Shown: in pieces, positions 1-7,772 of the stretch
Layout of the letters: each line of letters opens with the position of its first letter
How positions within the stretch are numbered: position 1 is the first letter of the stretch
Source of the DNA: Streptomyces endocoffeicus
GTDB taxonomy: Bacteria; Actinomycetota; Actinomycetes; Streptomycetales; Streptomycetaceae
Assembly: GCF_016741935.1 (NCBI RefSeq)
Contig: NZ_JAERRG010000011.1
Span: forward strand, 62,001-126,000
Direction of reading: 5' to 3'
DNA length: 64,000 bases
Position numbers and translations under genes: made by a program
Notes under the pieces: model-generated
Databases searched by the model: none
What the model was told of the DNA's origin: nothing
What the model saw: the letters and a program-made list of their open reading frames with translations, nothing else

Positions 1-531
1 CGCAAGGAGAAGTACGACTTCGCCACCTACCGGCTGGACGACCTCGCCTTCGAGGCCAAGAAGGGCACCTCCTGGCGGGTCAAGGGGCCGAAGGACGTGG
101 CGGGCAAGACCATCTCGGTCGCCTCCGGCACCAACCAGGAGAAGATCCTGGTCGACTGGAGCAAGCAGAACGAGAAGGCGGGCCGCAAGCCCGTGGACAT
201 CAAGTACTTCCAGAAGGACACCGACTACTACCTCGCCCTCCAGTCCGGCCGTATCGACGCCTACTTCGGCCCGAACCCCACCTCCGCCTACCACGTCGCC
301 TCGGCCGGCCAGACCCAGATCATCGGCCGGTTCTCGGGCGGTGGCGACCAGGTGCAGGGCAAGATCGCGGCCACCACCAAGAAGGGCAGCGGGCTGGTCG
401 GCGCCTATGCCGCGGCCCTGGACCACGTGATCCAGGACGGTTCGTACGCCAAGGTCCTGAAGCGGTGGGGGCTCTCCAGCGAGGCGGTGAAGAAGTCCGA
501 GATCAACCCGCCGGGTCTGCCCAAGCCGTGA
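1..531 (+). CDS. ABC transporter solute-binding protein, family 3 (5'-truncated)
   Basis: The window opens inside this gene; 176 residues of the C-terminal part are present. The visible sequence has the second-lobe signature of amino-acid/polar-compound periplasmic binding proteins (family SBP_bac_3): a GTNQEKIL-type segment, then LQSGRIDAYFGP, the region that closes over the ligand. The family delivers amino acids or related compounds to an inner-membrane ABC permease. Two coupled flavin monooxygenases lie 78 bp downstream in the same direction, so the ligand may be an organosulfur amino-acid derivative, as in the Bacillus ytm operon; that is inference. The signal peptide and lipobox lie outside the window. 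Confidence 0.85.
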   Translation, partial: RKEKYDFATYRLDDLAFEAKKGTSWRVKGPKDVAGKTISVASGTNQEKILVDWSKQNEKAGRKPVDIKYFQKDTDYYLALQSGRIDAYFGPNPTSAYHVASAGQTQIIGRFSGGGDQVQGKIAATTKKGSGLVGAYAAALDHVIQDGSYAKVLKRWGLSSEAVKKSEINPPGLPKP

Positions 532-544
532 CCCGCTGACCCCT

Positions 545-599
545 CGAAGCACGAGGACCGAAGCACGAGGACCGAAGCACAGGACCGAAGCACGAGGAA
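545..599 (+). repeat. Four tandem 14-bp repeats between binding protein and LLM gene
   Basis: The unit CGAAGCACGAGGAC occurs at 545-558 and 559-572, then with one base lost at 573-585, then as a final copy at 586-599 ending in AA. The last copy supplies the GAGGAAGG ribosome-binding site of the ATG at 610. The repeat fills nearly the whole 78-bp intercistronic gap. Confidence 0.9.
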
Positions 600-609
600 G
601 GCCCCGACC

Positions 610-1725
610 ATGGCCGTACCGACCGGCACCCTGCATCTGGCCGCCGCCATCGACGCCATCGACGGCGACGGGCAGTACCAGGCGCCGTACTACGTGGAGC
701 TCGCCCGACTCGCCGAGGACGGCGCGCTCGACTTCATCACCCTGGACGACAGCCTCGGCCCTCCGGGGCCGGGTCGGGGCAGGCTCGACGCGCTCGCCGT
801 CCTCGCGCGTGTCGCGCCCGCCACCGGGCGGATCGGCCTGGTGCCCACGGTCACCACCACCCACACCGAGCCGTTCCATGTCTCCTCGTCCGTGGCCACC
901 TTGGACTGGGTGAGCCGCGGCCGGGCGGGCTGGCGGGTCGAGGTGTCGACGACGGAGGCGGAGGCGCGGCTGGTGGGCCGCCGCCCCGCCGCCCCCGCCG
1001 GGGAGCTGTGGGCCGAGGCGGGGGAGGTGGCCGATGTGGTGGCCCGGCTGTGGGACAGCTGGGAGGACGACGCCGAGATCCGCGACACCGCCACCGGCCG
1101 CTTCGTCGACCGCGACAAGCTGCACTACGTGGACTTCGAGGGCGCCCACTTCACGGTGCGCGGCCCGGCCATCGTGCCCCGGCCCCCGCAGGGCCACCCG
1201 GTGCTGGCCGTCGCCGCCACCGATCCGGTGACCTGGCAGACCGCGGCCCGACACGCCGATGTGGTGTACATCCGCGCCACCTCACCGGAGGAGGCGGGCC
1301 GTGTCCGCGACGAGCTGCGGCGGCGTGCGGTGGCGCACGGCCGGGAGCCCGGCGCGCTCACGGTGCTCGCCGCCGTCGCCGTGGACCTGGCCGACGGGGA
1401 GGGCGCGCCCGGGAGCTCCCCGGCCATGGGCGACGCACCGGTCCCGCTGACCGACACGCCCGGCGGACCGCCGCTGTACCACGGGGGACCGGTGGAACTC
1501 GCCGAGCTGATCACCGGCTGGCACACCGCGGACGCCGTGGACGGCTTCCACATCACCCCCGTCGACCCACGTCATGACCTGGAACGTTTCGTCAACGGCA
1601 GCGTGGCGCTGCTTCAGCACCGGGGGCTGTTCCGCACCTTCTACCCCGGTGCGACACTCCGCGACCACCTGGGGCTCTCCCGCCCGGCCAACCGCTACGC
1701 CCCGGAGCGGGAGGCCGCCCGATGA
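610..1725 (+). CDS. LLM-class flavin-dependent oxidoreductase
   Basis: This 371-residue protein belongs to the bacterial luciferase-like monooxygenase fold (TIM barrel, FMN supplied by a separate reductase). Visible family landmarks are the N-terminal LARLAEDGALDFITL strand-helix, the VPTVTTTHTEPFH segment, LDWVSRGRAGWRV and the C-terminal LLQHRGLFR. The family oxidises C-S or C-N bonds in small organic compounds. The ATG at 610 follows a good ribosome-binding site. Its stop overlaps the next start (ATGA at 1722-1725), so the two monooxygenases are translationally coupled. The substrate cannot be read from sequence; organosulfur amino-acid degradation is a guess from the adjacent binding protein. 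Confidence 0.85.
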   Translation: MAVPTGTLHLAAAIDAIDGDGQYQAPYYVELARLAEDGALDFITLDDSLGPPGPGRGRLDALAVLARVAPATGRIGLVPTVTTTHTEPFHVSSSVATLDWVSRGRAGWRVEVSTTEAEARLVGRRPAAPAGELWAEAGEVADVVARLWDSWEDDAEIRDTATGRFVDRDKLHYVDFEGAHFTVRGPAIVPRPPQGHPVLAVAATDPVTWQTAARHADVVYIRATSPEEAGRVRDELRRRAVAHGREPGALTVLAAVAVDLADGEGAPGSSPAMGDAPVPLTDTPGGPPLYHGGPVELAELITGWHTADAVDGFHITPVDPRHDLERFVNGSVALLQHRGLFRTFYPGATLRDHLGLSRPANRYAPEREAAR

Positions 1726-3023
1726 CCTCGCGGCCCAAGCAGATCCATCTCGCGGCCCACTTCCCCGGCGTCAACAACACCACCGTGTGGATGGATCCCC
1801 GTTCCGGGAGCCAGATTGACTTCTCCTCCTTCGAACACCTCGCGCGCACCGCCGAGCGCGGGCTGTTCGACTTCTTCTTCCTCGCCGAGGGGCTGCGGCT
1901 GCGCGAGCACAACGGCCGGATCCACGACCTCGACGTGGTCGGCAGGCCCGAGTCGATCACCGTGCTCAACGCGCTGGCCGCCGTCACCGAACGGCTGGGG
2001 CTGGCCGCCACCGTCAACGCCACGTTCAACGAACCGTACGAACTGGCCCGCCGGTTCGCCTCCCTGGACCATCTCAGCGGGGGCCGCGCCGCCTGGAACG
2101 TGGTGACCTCCTCCGACGCCTTCACCGGCGAGAACTTCCGGCGCGGCGGATTCCTGGACCGGGCCGACCGCTACACCCGGGCCGCCGAGTTCGTCGCCGC
2201 CGCCCGTGAGCTGTGGGACTCCTGGACGCCGGACGGCACACCGCGCCCGTTCGCCCACACCGGCCGGCACTTCACCATCGACGGCGAGTTCGGCGTGCCA
2301 CGCTCGCCGCAGGGCCATCCGGTGGTGATCCAGGCCGGGGACTCCGACGAGGGCCGGGAGTTCGCCGCCTCCACCGCCGACATCATCTTCACCCGGCACG
2401 GCTCACTGGAGGCCGGGCGCGCCTTCTACGCCGACGTCAAGCGGCGGCTCGCACGGTACGGACGCGCCCCCGAGGAATTGAAGATCATGCCCGGGGTGAC
2501 CCTGGTGCTCGGCGACACCCCGGCCGACGCCCGGGAGAAGGCCGCCGAGATCCGGCGGCAGCAGGTCTCGCCGCAGACCGCGATCCTCACCCTGGAGCAG
2601 ATCTGGGGTGTGGACCTGTCCGGCCACGACCCGGACGGACCACTTCCGGACATCGACCCCGACCCCGAATCCCAACTGGCCCAGGGCCGGGTGCGGCACG
2701 GCGATCCGCTGGCCGTCGCCGCCAAGTGGCGGGCGCTGTCGGAGGAGAAAGGGCTGTCCATCCGGCAGACCGTCATCGAGGCGACCGGGCGTCAGTCGTT
2801 CATCGGCACCCCGGAGGCGGTCGCGGCGGAGTTGGCGGAATTCGTGGCCGCCGACGCCGCCGACGGCTTCATCCTGGTACCCCATCTGACCCCCGGCGGG
2901 CTCGATGACTTCGTGGACCGGGTGGTGCCGCTGCTCCAGGAGCGCGGGGTGTTCCGCACCGCGTACACCGGTCCGACACTCCGGGACCACCTGGGACTTA
3001 CCGATCCGGGGGAGCGGGGCTGA
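1722..3023 (+). CDS. NtaA/DmoA-family FMN-dependent monooxygenase
   Basis: A 433-residue member of the larger LLM subgroup that includes nitrilotriacetate monooxygenase NtaA, dimethylsulfide monooxygenase DmoA and Bacillus YtnJ. Diagnostic segments are the N-terminal KQIHLAAHFPGVN, FDFFFLAEGL, SGGRAAWNVVTS, PRSPQGHPVVIQAGDS and the C-terminal DGFILVPHLTPGGL. It needs reduced FMN from a partner reductase not seen in the window. It starts at an ATG overlapping the stop of the previous LLM gene, so both are made from one transcript. A strong hairpin at 3131-3159 probably ends the operon. Confidence 0.88.
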   Translation: MTSRPKQIHLAAHFPGVNNTTVWMDPRSGSQIDFSSFEHLARTAERGLFDFFFLAEGLRLREHNGRIHDLDVVGRPESITVLNALAAVTERLGLAATVNATFNEPYELARRFASLDHLSGGRAAWNVVTSSDAFTGENFRRGGFLDRADRYTRAAEFVAAARELWDSWTPDGTPRPFAHTGRHFTIDGEFGVPRSPQGHPVVIQAGDSDEGREFAASTADIIFTRHGSLEAGRAFYADVKRRLARYGRAPEELKIMPGVTLVLGDTPADAREKAAEIRRQQVSPQTAILTLEQIWGVDLSGHDPDGPLPDIDPDPESQLAQGRVRHGDPLAVAAKWRALSEEKGLSIRQTVIEATGRQSFIGTPEAVAAELAEFVAADAADGFILVPHLTPGGLDDFVDRVVPLLQERGVFRTAYTGPTLRDHLGLTDPGERG

Positions 3024-3130
3024 GCGGCCGCGCGGCGGCCCGGGCGCCGGGACGCGAGACGTCCGCGTCATGACGGAACCCGATCGCCCGCGCGTCCGTC
3101 TCACCGGATACCCAAGGGGATGGGAGCACA

Positions 3131-3159
3131 AGCCCCGGCGGCCTGAACCCGCCGGGGCT
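3131..3159 (+). terminator. Hairpin terminator after monooxygenase operon
   Basis: A perfect 11-bp stem, AGCCCCGGCGG pairing with CCGCCGGGGCT across a 7-nt loop, lies about 107 bp after the stop at 3023. There is no U-tract, as is usual for Streptomyces. Confidence 0.7.
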
Positions 3160-3247
3160 ATGTGGCGTGTGCCCGACGGCTGTTCCGAATTGTCCTCTTG
3201 CGCGCTGCGCCCGGAGCCACGAATACTTCCGGAAGCGCTTGTCAGGG

Positions 3248-3275
3248 GCACGCCGAATCGGTCATATCGGCGTGC
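3248..3275 (+). promoter_or_regulatory. Spaced inverted repeat upstream of protease gene
   Basis: GCACGCCGA and TCGGCGTGC form a perfect 9-bp inverted repeat separated by 10 bp, ending 63 bp before the protease start. It could be a regulator-binding site or a leader hairpin; the sequence alone does not decide. Confidence 0.45.
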
Positions 3276-3338
3276 TCGTTGACTGCGCCTCACGGGCCTG
3301 CCCACCCAAGCGGACCCCCGATTCCCACGGAGGAAGAG

Positions 3339-4244
3339 TTGAGGATCAAGCGCAACGCCCCCCACAGTAAGCAGGCGAGACGTATAGCCCTGGTCGCTGC
3401 GACCTCCGCCCTGGTGGCCGGAACGGCGCTCGCCGCCCCCGCCGCCTACGCCGGCAGCGACGGCGCCCGCACCTTCAGCGCGGCCGAGGCCAAGTCGGCG
3501 AGCGGCGCCGTCCTCGAGGCCGATGTCGCGGGCACCGCCTGGTATGTCGAGAAGGGGACCAACAAGCTCGTGGTCACCGCCGACAGTACGGTGTCCCAGA
3601 GCGAGATAGCCAAGATCAAGAACACCGCGGGCTCGAACGCCGACGCGATCGAGGTCAAGCGGACCTCCGGCAAGATTCAGAAGCTGATCTCGGGCGGCGA
3701 CGCGATCTACGCGAGTAGCTGGCGCTGCTCCCTCGGCTTCAACGTGCGCAACAGCAGTGGGGCGAACTACTTCGTCACCGCCGGTCACTGCACCGACGGC
3801 GCCGGCACCTGGTGGTCGAACTCCGGCCACACCACCACCATCGGCCCGACGTCCGGCTCCAGCTTCCCGACCAACGACTACGGTCTGGTCCGGTACAGCG
3901 GCTCGGTCACCCCCCAGGGCACCGTCGGCAGCCAGGACATCACCTCGGCCGCCAACCCGACCGTGGGCCAGACGGTCACCCGGCGCGGCTCCACCACCGG
4001 CATCCACAGCGGCCGGGTCACCGCGCTGAACGCCACGGTCAACTACGGCAACGGCGACATCGTCTACGGCATGATCCAGACCACGGTCTGCGCCGAGCCC
4101 GGCGACAGCGGCGGCCCGCTCTACGCCGGCTCCACCGCCCTCGGCCTCACCTCCGGCGGCAGCGGCAACTGCACCTCCGGTGGCACCACGTTCTTCCAGC
4201 CGGTCGTCGAGGCGCTGAACGCGTACGGCGTGAGCGTCTACTGA
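3339..4244 (+). CDS. Secreted streptogrisin-type serine protease (S1 family)
   Basis: A chymotrypsin-fold extracellular protease of the streptogrisin A/B type, made as a pre-pro-protein of 301 residues. The TTG at 3339 is chosen because it follows GGAGGAAG and begins a proper signal peptide (basic RIKRNAPHSK, hydrophobic core, AAPAAYA). A roughly 80-residue alpha-lytic-type prodomain follows. The mature enzyme probably begins near ISGGDAIY. The catalytic triad is visible: His in TAGHC, Asp in NDYGLVRY, Ser in GDSGGPLY. Four Cys in RCSLGF, GHCTD, VCAEPG and NCTSGG match the two family disulfides. A second streptogrisin and an SSI-type inhibitor lie within 3 kb. Extending the frame upstream to 3162 gives no signal peptide and was rejected. 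Confidence 0.93.
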   Translation: MRIKRNAPHSKQARRIALVAATSALVAGTALAAPAAYAGSDGARTFSAAEAKSASGAVLEADVAGTAWYVEKGTNKLVVTADSTVSQSEIAKIKNTAGSNADAIEVKRTSGKIQKLISGGDAIYASSWRCSLGFNVRNSSGANYFVTAGHCTDGAGTWWSNSGHTTTIGPTSGSSFPTNDYGLVRYSGSVTPQGTVGSQDITSAANPTVGQTVTRRGSTTGIHSGRVTALNATVNYGNGDIVYGMIQTTVCAEPGDSGGPLYAGSTALGLTSGGSGNCTSGGTTFFQPVVEALNAYGVSVY

Positions 4245-4289
4245 TCGACGCCGTTCCGGAAGCTGATCAGCTCCGCACCAGGCTGAGGG

Positions 4290-4323
4290 AGAGCCCCCGT
4301 CCGTACTGCCGGACGGGGGCTCT
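4290..4323 (+). terminator. Strong hairpin terminator after protease
   Basis: A perfect 14-bp stem (AGAGCCCCCGTCCG with its complement) closes a 6-nt loop, 45 bp after the protease stop. Confidence 0.85.
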
Positions 4324-4328
4324 CCGCA

Positions 4329-4365
4329 TCGGTGGGAAAATCGGTGGGAAAATCGGTGGGAAACG
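4329..4365 (+). repeat. Three tandem 12-bp repeats upstream of slipin
   Basis: The unit ATCGGTGGGAAA is repeated three times directly after the protease terminator. It is more A-rich than its surroundings and could be an operator or simple slippage. Confidence 0.8.
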
Positions 4366-4487
4366 CCTCTCCGGGCGGCCCGGCGGGGGTTTTCCACAGC
4401 CCTCCCCACTGTTCGGCGGGCGGACTATCGTGGACATCAGTACCCCACGAGGGGCATTGTTCGCGATACGGACGGCAGGTGGCCGTG

Positions 4488-5417
4488 ATGGTCGATGCGC
4501 TCGTGACACTGATAGTGGTACTGGCTTGCCTCGGAGCCCTGGGCATGCTGGCCGCGGCCCGGGTGGTCAAGCAGTACGAGCGGGGGGTGGTCTTCCGGCT
4601 CGGGAGGCTCCGCTCGGATATCCGGGGGCCGGGGTTCACCATGATCGCTCCGTTCGTCGACCGGCTCCAGAAGGTCAATATGCAGATCGTGACGATGCCC
4701 GTCCCCGCCCAGGAGGGCATCACCCGGGACAATGTGACCGTGCGGGTCGACGCCGTCGTCTACTTCAAGGTCGTGGACGCGGCCGAGGCGCTGGTCGCGG
4801 TGGAGGACTACCGCTTCGCCGTCTCCCAGATGGCCCAGACCTCGCTGCGGTCGATCATCGGCAAGAGCGATCTGGACGATCTGCTCTCCAACCGGGAGAA
4901 GCTCAACCAGGGCCTGGAGCTCATGATCGACAGCCCGGCCATCGGATGGGGCGTCCATATCGACCGGGTGGAGATCAAGGACGTGTCGCTGCCGGAGACC
5001 ATGAAGCGGTCGATGGCCCGCCAGGCGGAGGCCGACCGGGAGCGCCGCGCCCGGGTGATCAACGCGGACGCGGAGCTGCAGGCGTCGAAGAAGCTGGCCG
5101 AGGCCGCCGCCCAGATGGCCGACACCCCCTCGGCGCTCCAGCTGCGGCTGCTGCAGACGGTGATGGCGGTCGCCGCCGAGAAGAACTCCACGCTGGTGCT
5201 GCCCATCCCGGTCGAGCTGCTGCGCTTCCTGGAGAAGGGCCAGCAGGAGATCCCGGCGGCGGCCCGGACGGAGGGCGGCGCTCCGGCCGCCGCTCCGGCC
5301 GCCGCGCCGGAGCGGGAGGCCGCGCCCGCGCAGCCGACGCAGCCGGCCCAGCCCGCTCGGCAGGCGATGCCGACGCTCACCGAGCGCGAGCCGGAGCCGC
5401 ATTCGGTCGAGCGATGA
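4488..5417 (+). CDS. SPFH/Band-7 domain protein (slipin)
   Basis: A 309-residue membrane-associated scaffold of the stomatin/slipin group. A single N-terminal hydrophobic segment (LVTLIVVLACLGALGMLA) is followed by the Band-7 core: VVKQYERGVVFRLGR, GPGFTMIAPFVD, ITRDNVTVRVDAVVYFKV and the helical DRERRARVINADAE region that drives oligomerisation. The last 60 residues are an Ala/Pro/Gln-rich tail. The ATG at 4488 follows GGCAGGTGG and places the membrane segment at the N terminus; a GTG one codon earlier is also possible. It is monocistronic between two protease genes. The family organises membrane microdomains; no partner NfeD protease is adjacent. Confidence 0.88.
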   Translation: MVDALVTLIVVLACLGALGMLAAARVVKQYERGVVFRLGRLRSDIRGPGFTMIAPFVDRLQKVNMQIVTMPVPAQEGITRDNVTVRVDAVVYFKVVDAAEALVAVEDYRFAVSQMAQTSLRSIIGKSDLDDLLSNREKLNQGLELMIDSPAIGWGVHIDRVEIKDVSLPETMKRSMARQAEADRERRARVINADAELQASKKLAEAAAQMADTPSALQLRLLQTVMAVAAEKNSTLVLPIPVELLRFLEKGQQEIPAAARTEGGAPAAAPAAAPEREAAPAQPTQPAQPARQAMPTLTEREPEPHSVER

Positions 5418-5509
5418 GCCGTGGGAGGTGACGTCCGGCGGGGAATCCCGCGAGGGGTTTCCCTGAGGTGATCCGCCCGGTTTGACGGCTCGTCCGGAGG
5501 CCTGATCCG

Positions 5510-5540
5510 GTGCCCGTACACCTCGAAGGTGTGCGGGCAC
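5510..5540 (+). terminator. Hairpin after slipin gene
   Basis: A 14-bp stem (one G-U pair) closed by a 3-nt loop, GTGCCCGTACACCT against its complement, about 93 bp after the slipin stop. It may end slipin transcription or form part of the next gene's leader. Confidence 0.5.
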
Positions 5541-5543
5541 CGC

Positions 5544-5557
5544 CATGTCCGGACATG
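5544..5557. promoter_or_regulatory. Perfect 14-bp palindrome, candidate operator
   Basis: CATGTCCGGACATG is a perfect palindrome about 190 bp upstream of the second protease. A second imperfect palindrome (GTGTAAATTTCACAC) follows at 5566-5580. Spacing suits a regulator of the protease promoter; the regulator is unknown. Confidence 0.4.
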
Positions 5558-5748
5558 AGTCCGCAGTGTAAATTTCACACCCATGACGTGAACGCGCCCT
5601 TGTGCGTGCCCGGTGGTGATGGGAATACTCGGCGGCGCAAATTGGCATGGACGCGCCCCCGGGTGGGGAGAAGCGCTATGCCGTTACGCCCTCCGGGCCC
5701 TGGCACCCCACTGCCGATGGGCCCAACCCCCCACTGGAAGGCAGAGAG

Positions 5749-6825
5749 TTGAAGCACCGCCGCATACCCAAGCGTCGTGTCGTCATCGCCGGAGCCGGCA
5801 TAGCGGCCCTGGTCGCCACGGGCATCACCCTGCAGAGCGCCAACGCCGCCCCCGGTGAGCCCCAGCCCGACACCCTCTCGGTCGGCGCCGCCGGAAAGCT
5901 CGCCAGCACGCTCACCTCCTCGCTCAAGAGCGACACAGCGGGTTCGTACTACGACGCCAAGGCCAAGAAGCTCGTCGTCAACGTGGTCAACAAGGGCGTC
6001 GTGGACAAGGTCCGGGAGGCCGGGGCCGAGGCCAAGGTGGTCACGAACACCCTGGCCGAGCTGAGCAGCGCGCGTCAGACGCTGAAGCAGAAGGCCACCA
6101 TCCCCGGCACCTCGTGGTCGGTGGACCCCAGAAGCAACAAGGTCGTCGTCACCGCGGACAGCTCCGTCAAGGGCACCCGGATGACCACCCTCAACAAGGT
6201 CGCCGACACGCTCGGCGACAAGGTCGAGGTGAAGCGCTCGACCGCGAAGTTCTCCACCTTCATCGCCGGTGGCGACGCCATCTGGGGCGACGGTGGGCGC
6301 TGCTCGCTCGGGTTCAACGTCGTCAAGGGCGGCCAGCCGTACTTCCTGACCGCCGGTCACTGCACCGAGGCCATCAGCAGCTGGTCGGACTCGCAGGGCG
6401 GCGAGGAGATCGGGACCAACGAGGGCAGCGAGTTCCCGGGCAACGACTACGGCCTGGTCAAGTACACCAAGGACACCGACCACCCGAGCGCGGTCGACCT
6501 CTACAACGGCAGCACCCAGGCGATCGCCAAGGCCGGTGACGCCACCGTCGGCCAGAAGGTGACCCGCAGCGGCTCCACCACCCAGGTGCACGACGGCGAG
6601 GTCACCGGCCTCAACGCGACCGTCAACTACCAGGAAGGGACGGTCGAAGGGCTGATCCAGACCAACGTCTGCGCCGAGCCCGGCGACAGCGGCGGCGCGC
6701 TCTTCGCGGGCGACACGGCGCTGGGTCTGACCTCCGGTGGCAGCGGTGACTGCTCCTCGGGCGGCGAGACCTTCTTCCAGCCGGTGCCGGAGGCGCTGCA
6801 GGCGTTCGGCGCCGAGATCGGCTGA
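5749..6825 (+). CDS. Secreted streptogrisin-type serine protease with large prodomain
   Basis: A 358-residue pre-pro-protease of the streptogrisin C/D type. The TTG at 5749 follows GGAAGG with a 7-nt spacer and gives a Tat/Sec-like signal (KHRRIPKRRVVIAGAG, hydrophobic core, SANAAPG). A prodomain of about 125 residues, longer than in the upstream protease, precedes the mature start near IAGGDAIW. The triad is His in TAGHC, Asp in GNDYGLVKY and Ser in GDSGGALF. The specificity region differs from the first protease, which suggests distinct cleavage preferences. It ends at a bidirectional terminator shared with the convergent inhibitor gene. Confidence 0.93.
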   Translation: MKHRRIPKRRVVIAGAGIAALVATGITLQSANAAPGEPQPDTLSVGAAGKLASTLTSSLKSDTAGSYYDAKAKKLVVNVVNKGVVDKVREAGAEAKVVTNTLAELSSARQTLKQKATIPGTSWSVDPRSNKVVVTADSSVKGTRMTTLNKVADTLGDKVEVKRSTAKFSTFIAGGDAIWGDGGRCSLGFNVVKGGQPYFLTAGHCTEAISSWSDSQGGEEIGTNEGSEFPGNDYGLVKYTKDTDHPSAVDLYNGSTQAIAKAGDATVGQKVTRSGSTTQVHDGEVTGLNATVNYQEGTVEGLIQTNVCAEPGDSGGALFAGDTALGLTSGGSGDCSSGGETFFQPVPEALQAFGAEIG

Positions 6826-6851
6826 CCTGCCTGACCTGCCTGAACGAAAGC

Positions 6852-6888
6852 AGGCCCCCGGACACCCGTGGACGGTGTCCGGGGGCCT
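6852..6888. terminator. Bidirectional terminator between protease and inhibitor
   Basis: A perfect 15-bp stem (AGGCCCCCGGACACC with its complement) and 7-nt loop sit between two convergent genes. CCCCTTTTCC follows on the plus strand. Confidence 0.88.
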
Positions 6889-6909
6889 TCCCCTTTTCCG
6901 GTCAGTTCA

Positions 6910-7353
6910 TCAGAACTCGAAGACCAGCGTCGGGGCCGCGCTCTTGAAGCAGTTGTTCGCGAAGGTGTGCTCGTACGACACCCGGCGGCCGTCCCAGATC
7001 CCCTCGGCGGTGACGGTGATGGGGTGCCATTCCTTCGTGCACACCCGGCCGGACTCCGCCCCGGTCCGCAGCTGACCGAACATGCCGCCCACGGAGCGGA
7101 GTTCGGCGCATGCCTTGGCGGGCGCCGGGTGGGTACCGGTGGGGGTGGGGCGACAGCTCAGAGTCACCGCCCGCTGGACCTCGGTCGTGGCCGCGTCGGC
7201 TCCCCAGCCGACGGTCAGGACCAGCGCGGACGGCGGATACAGGCTCTGCGGCTTGGCGGGCGCGGCGTGTGCCGCGCCGCTCGTGCCGATCCCCAGCACG
7301 GCGCTCACGGCCAGTGCGGCTCCCAGCCCGATCGCCCCAGTAGTCTTCCGCAT
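6910..7353 (-). CDS. Secreted subtilisin inhibitor-like protein (SSI family)
   Basis: A 147-residue precursor of the Streptomyces subtilisin inhibitor family (MEROPS I16). It has a Sec signal (MRKTT, hydrophobic core, AAHAAPA) and a mature domain of about 110 residues. Family landmarks are YPPSALVLTVG, the Cys pairs at SCRP/ACAEL and VCTKEW/NNCF, and the C-terminal VSYEHTFANNC. In SSI the reactive bond lies in CPMVYDP; here the equivalent is CTKEWHP, putting Lys at P1. That predicts inhibition of trypsin-like as well as subtilisin-like enzymes. The ATG at 7353 is used because AAGGGAG lies 9 nt upstream. It converges on a streptogrisin-type protease gene. Confidence 0.93.
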   Translation of the reverse strand: MRKTTGAIGLGAALAVSAVLGIGTSGAAHAAPAKPQSLYPPSALVLTVGWGADAATTEVQRAVTLSCRPTPTGTHPAPAKACAELRSVGGMFGQLRTGAESGRVCTKEWHPITVTAEGIWDGRRVSYEHTFANNCFKSAAPTLVFEF

Positions 7354-7772
7354 TTCGAACACTCCCTTGCTCGTCGTTGCAGATACCGGACGGAGTTCTA
7401 CGCGGTGCGCGCCAGGAACGCACGTCGATCGAGCACTTCCGGTCGCTACAAGTAGTCGTTCGGTGGCTTATTGTCGCGTGCGATGGATGTCCGGGCGCGG
7501 AACGCCGCGTGGCGACCGGGTGCGCGGTGCCGCGCGCATTGCGCCCCTCGAGGGACCCCGTCCGCCGTCCCGCGCTCCTGCGGATGGCGTGCTCAGCGAG
7601 GTGCCGAGGTGCTCAAATCGATTCAAGAGCGCTCAGGTGAGCGAGATCGAATGATGTCCGTGATGCCTCTGGGGTGAGGGCTGTCGCGTGCCGCGCCAGG
7701 GCGAGAACCTGCCAGGACAAGCCGACCGGCGGAGTGGGGTCGGACCCCGGAATCCGTGGCTCCCCCGGGGCC
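7354..7772. other. Intergenic region, nothing recognised beyond inhibitor promoter
   Basis: This 419-bp region between the inhibitor start and the end of the PPOX-type gene must carry the inhibitor promoter near 7370-7450. I see no convincing gene, tandem repeat or strong hairpin apart from a short GCGCGG/CCGCGC stem near 7521-7536. Confidence 0.5.

Larger units (their letters stand above)
3024..3338. other. Intergenic region: terminator then protease promoter
   Basis: This 315-bp stretch has no convincing gene. It holds the terminator-like hairpin at 3131-3159 and, nearer the protease, a spaced inverted repeat at 3248-3275. A purine-rich ribosome-binding site (CGGAGGAAG) sits just before the TTG start at 3339. 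Confidence 0.7.
5418..5748. other. Intergenic region with hairpin and two palindromes
   Basis: No gene is seen. The stretch contains a hairpin at 5510-5540, a perfect 14-bp palindrome at 5544-5557, an imperfect palindrome at 5566-5580 and the ribosome-binding site GGAAGG (5736-5741) of the second protease. The A/T-rich core near 5570 is the likely promoter region. Confidence 0.6.

Noticed and set aside
2403..4409. A 668-codon open frame on the minus strand across the monooxygenase and protease region
   Set aside because: It runs antisense to three well-supported genes, is compositionally Arg/Gly/Val-rich low complexity, and crosses two terminators. It reflects the high GC content.
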